Assembly: GCA_002419585.1 (NCBI GenBank)
Contig: DIGJ01000040.1
Coordinates: forward strand, 248,001 to 312,000
DNA: 64,000 bases
Direction: 5' to 3'
DNA from: Lachnoclostridium sp. UBA5725
GTDB lineage: Bacteria; Bacillota; Clostridia; Lachnospirales; Lachnospiraceae
Part shown: in pieces, positions 62,650 to 64,000 of the stretch
Numbering within the stretch: position 1 is the first letter of the stretch
Layout: each line of letters starts with the position of its first letter
Notes under the pieces: generated by a model
Told to the model about the DNA's origin: nothing
What the model saw: only the letters and a program-made list of their open reading frames with translations
Databases searched by the model: none
Position numbers and translations under genes: made by a program

Positions 62650-62955
62650 TTAGATATCGTCTTCATTATTGATAGGCCAAGTATAAAAAATCGCACCAAT
62701 TCCACTACTAATGGCCTGTTCAATACATTCAAGAGAGTCTGGTTCATCAATATACCTTTCTCGGTTTGTAACATACATTTCTTCAACATTTAATAGTTCC
62801 CATTCTTGAGAATTTATATATTTAATTACATCATCTTTTGCAGTAGTTTCATCATTTGCCTTTACCCAGCAATTTATATATGCCCCGGATACCTCTTTGC
62901 TTTCTTCATTATTACTATAAGGCTTACCCTCAAGTAATAAGTAATAAATATCCAT
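62650..62955 (-). CDS. Small hypothetical protein in the immunity-like cluster
   Basis: The ~101-residue protein starts at ATG 62955 (GGAGG five bases upstream) and reads MDIYYLLLEGKPY, then SGAYINCWVKAND and an acidic C-terminal half. I do not recognise a family. Its small size, lack of signal peptide and placement directly before a DUF3885 gene suggest an immunity-type role, which is only context-based. Confidence 0.6.
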   Translation of the reverse strand: MDIYYLLLEGKPYSNNEESKEVSGAYINCWVKANDETTAKDDVIKYINSQEWELLNVEEMYVTNRERYIDEPDSLECIEQAISSGIGAIFYTWPINNEDDI

Positions 62956-62998
62956 AATGTCCTCCACTTAGGCTCAAAATTTTGATTTATTATTTGAC

Positions 62999-63076
62999 AG
63001 GCTAATCATCACTACCCTATATTTTAGAAATGTTAATTAGCCTATTTTTTGAGGCAATTTCAAAATTGCCTCAAAT
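62999..63076. repeat. Inverted repeats between the immunity-like genes and the methyltransferase gene
   Basis: AGGCTAAT (62999-63006) and ATTAGCCT (63036-63043) followed by ATTTTTT would make a plus-strand terminator-like hairpin, although no plus-strand gene precedes it. A second perfect 12-bp repeat (TTGAGGCAATTT with AAATTGCCTCAA, about 63049-63074) has no U tract in either direction. Confidence 0.5.
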
Positions 63077-63112
63077 TGGCGAATGCCCTTGTTTTCTACA
63101 CTTTCAAGCCTT

Positions 63113-64000
63113 TTACTTTTCCACCCTTGACATCAATACTACTGTCTCCACGTGCACCGTCTGCGGGAACATATCCACCGCACAAACCTTTTCCACTTTA
63201 TATCCCCTCTCCTGTAACATCACCAAATCTCTCGCAAGACTTGTCGGCTTACAAGAAATATACACCATTCGATCCACTCCATAGTCAATAATCTTCTCAA
63301 GCGCTTTCGGATGAATACCATCTCTGGGAGGGTCGAGAACAATAAGGTCGGGTCGATCTTTAATCTCATCGATTACCTTAAGTACATCTCCTGCAATGAA
63401 TTCACAATTATCGAGACCATTTAATTTTGCATTCTCTTTTGCAGCTTCTACCGCTTCTTCCACAATTTCCACACCGATTACTTTTTTGGCCACTGGTGCA
63501 AGGATTTGAGCGATAGTCCCAGTCCCACTGTATAAATCAAAAATGAGTTTGTCCTTTGTTTCACCGATAAATTCTCGTGCTGTACTATAAAGGACTTCTG
63601 CCCCAAGCGAATTTGTCTGAAAGAAGGAAAAGGTCGATATCTTAAATTTTAGGCCCAATAACTCTTCGAAGAAAGATTCTTTTCCATAGAGCATTTCTGT
63701 TTTGTCGCTCTTTACTACATCGGCTAGACTGTCATTCATGATGTGTACAATGCCAACCAAGTTGCCTGAAAGTGGAAGTGCCAGCAACAAATCTTTGAGT
63801 TCAGTCAAATTGACTGGCTTTTTCCCCTCAGCCACCACTGGTTCCTGACTCGTCGTAATCAGACTAACTGTCATTTCTCCAGTCTTGGTTGCACGACGTA
63901 CTAATAAGTGTCGTAAATATCCTTCATGCGTCAATTTATGACAAAAGGATACCTCACGTTCTTTAAAGTAATCGAGCACACAGCTTAAAATTAAAGAATA
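63113..64000 (-). CDS. TrmA/RlmD-family RNA (uracil-5-)-methyltransferase (partial)
   Basis: The frame is open from the window end (64000), so the N-terminal part, including any TRAM domain and Fe-S cysteines, is outside. Visible motifs are the SAM-binding DLYSGTGTIAQ, the DPPRDG segment and YISCKPTSLARDL with the catalytic Cys. These identify the RumA/RlmD/TrmA group, which makes 5-methyluridine in 23S rRNA or tRNA. The exact target cannot be decided. The ATG/GTG at 63979 is not the true start. Confidence 0.9.
   Translation of the reverse strand, partial: YSLILSCVLDYFKEREVSFCHKLTHEGYLRHLLVRRATKTGEMTVSLITTSQEPVVAEGKKPVNLTELKDLLLALPLSGNLVGIVHIMNDSLADVVKSDKTEMLYGKESFFEELLGLKFKISTFSFFQTNSLGAEVLYSTAREFIGETKDKLIFDLYSGTGTIAQILAPVAKKVIGVEIVEEAVEAAKENAKLNGLDNCEFIAGDVLKVIDEIKDRPDLIVLDPPRDGIHPKALEKIIDYGVDRMVYISCKPTSLARDLVMLQERGYKVEKVCAVDMFPQTVHVETVVLMSRVEK

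Noticed and set aside
1..64000. tRNA, rRNA, riboswitch, IS element or attachment sites
   Set aside because: None with a recognisable conserved structure or terminal repeats was found by eye. A covariance-model search would be needed to exclude small RNAs.

Overview
The window comes from a low-GC, spore-forming, anaerobic Firmicute, most likely a member of the Lachnospiraceae/Clostridia. The evidence is the AT-rich intergenic DNA and strong purine-rich ribosome sites, spore coat genes, a flavodiiron NO/O2 reductase, clostridial-type families (DUF4317, M56/BlaI, SIMPL) and the absence of respiratory-chain genes. The species cannot be fixed from sequence alone. Most genes lie on the minus strand. 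No rRNA, tRNA, CRISPR array, IS element or prophage was seen.

Layout. 1-0.7 kb: the end of an Fe-S flavoprotein oxidoreductase and hypA. 0.9-6.2 kb: a compact minus-strand group (pentapeptide protein, NUDIX, GGDEF cyclase, and a ribosomal-protection-type GTPase fused to a YacP/Rae1-like NYN nuclease). 6.3-11.3 kb: SIMPL protein, spore coat pair, LarE, DEAD-box helicase and a Pro/Arg repeat protein with a sigma-K-like promoter. 11.3-22.6 kb: DUF4317, an MFS transporter fused to a family 2 glycosidase, a DinG-like helicase, a chemoreceptor, a UV endonuclease fused to a DUF1722/YbgA-like domain, and a choloylglycine-hydrolase-family amidase. 22.6-25.8 kb: a nitrosative-stress regulon (RIC/ScdA, Crp/Fnr regulator, flavodiiron protein) whose two effector promoters carry the same FNR-like operator at the same distance from the -10 box. 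26.1-36.8 kb: two tandem paralogous modules, each response regulator, kinase, ABC ATPase and FtsX/MacB-like permease. 36.9-41.5 kb: a double acyltransferase-3 membrane protein, a single-domain paralogue and a membrane-anchored XRE regulator with a perfect 20-bp palindrome upstream. 41.7-44.1 kb: a divergent module of a second Crp/Fnr regulator with cupin, half-permease and half-permease-ferredoxin genes.

44-58 kb is accessory DNA rich in regulators (MerR, BlaI/M56, PadR, two-component, TetR) and in decayed genes: an N-terminally truncated peptide deformylase, an internally deleted hydroxyacid dehydrogenase, and an M56-type sensor whose protease half is gone. The BlaI operator motif recurs in the promoter of a lipoprotein 3 kb away, which suggests a small BlaI regulon. 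58-63 kb holds a uracil-DNA-glycosylase-family protein, a lipoprotein, a secreted Fn3 repeat protein and a small immunity-like gene island with one frameshift. The window ends inside a TrmA/RlmD-family RNA methyltransferase.

The strongest leads are three gene fusions (GTPase-NYN nuclease, UvsE-DUF1722, MFS-GH2), the Crp/Fnr-cupin-permease-ferredoxin module, and three promoters with operator centres predicted at -41.5. Roles of the fusions and of the module are inferences. Only architecture, motifs and spacings were read directly.
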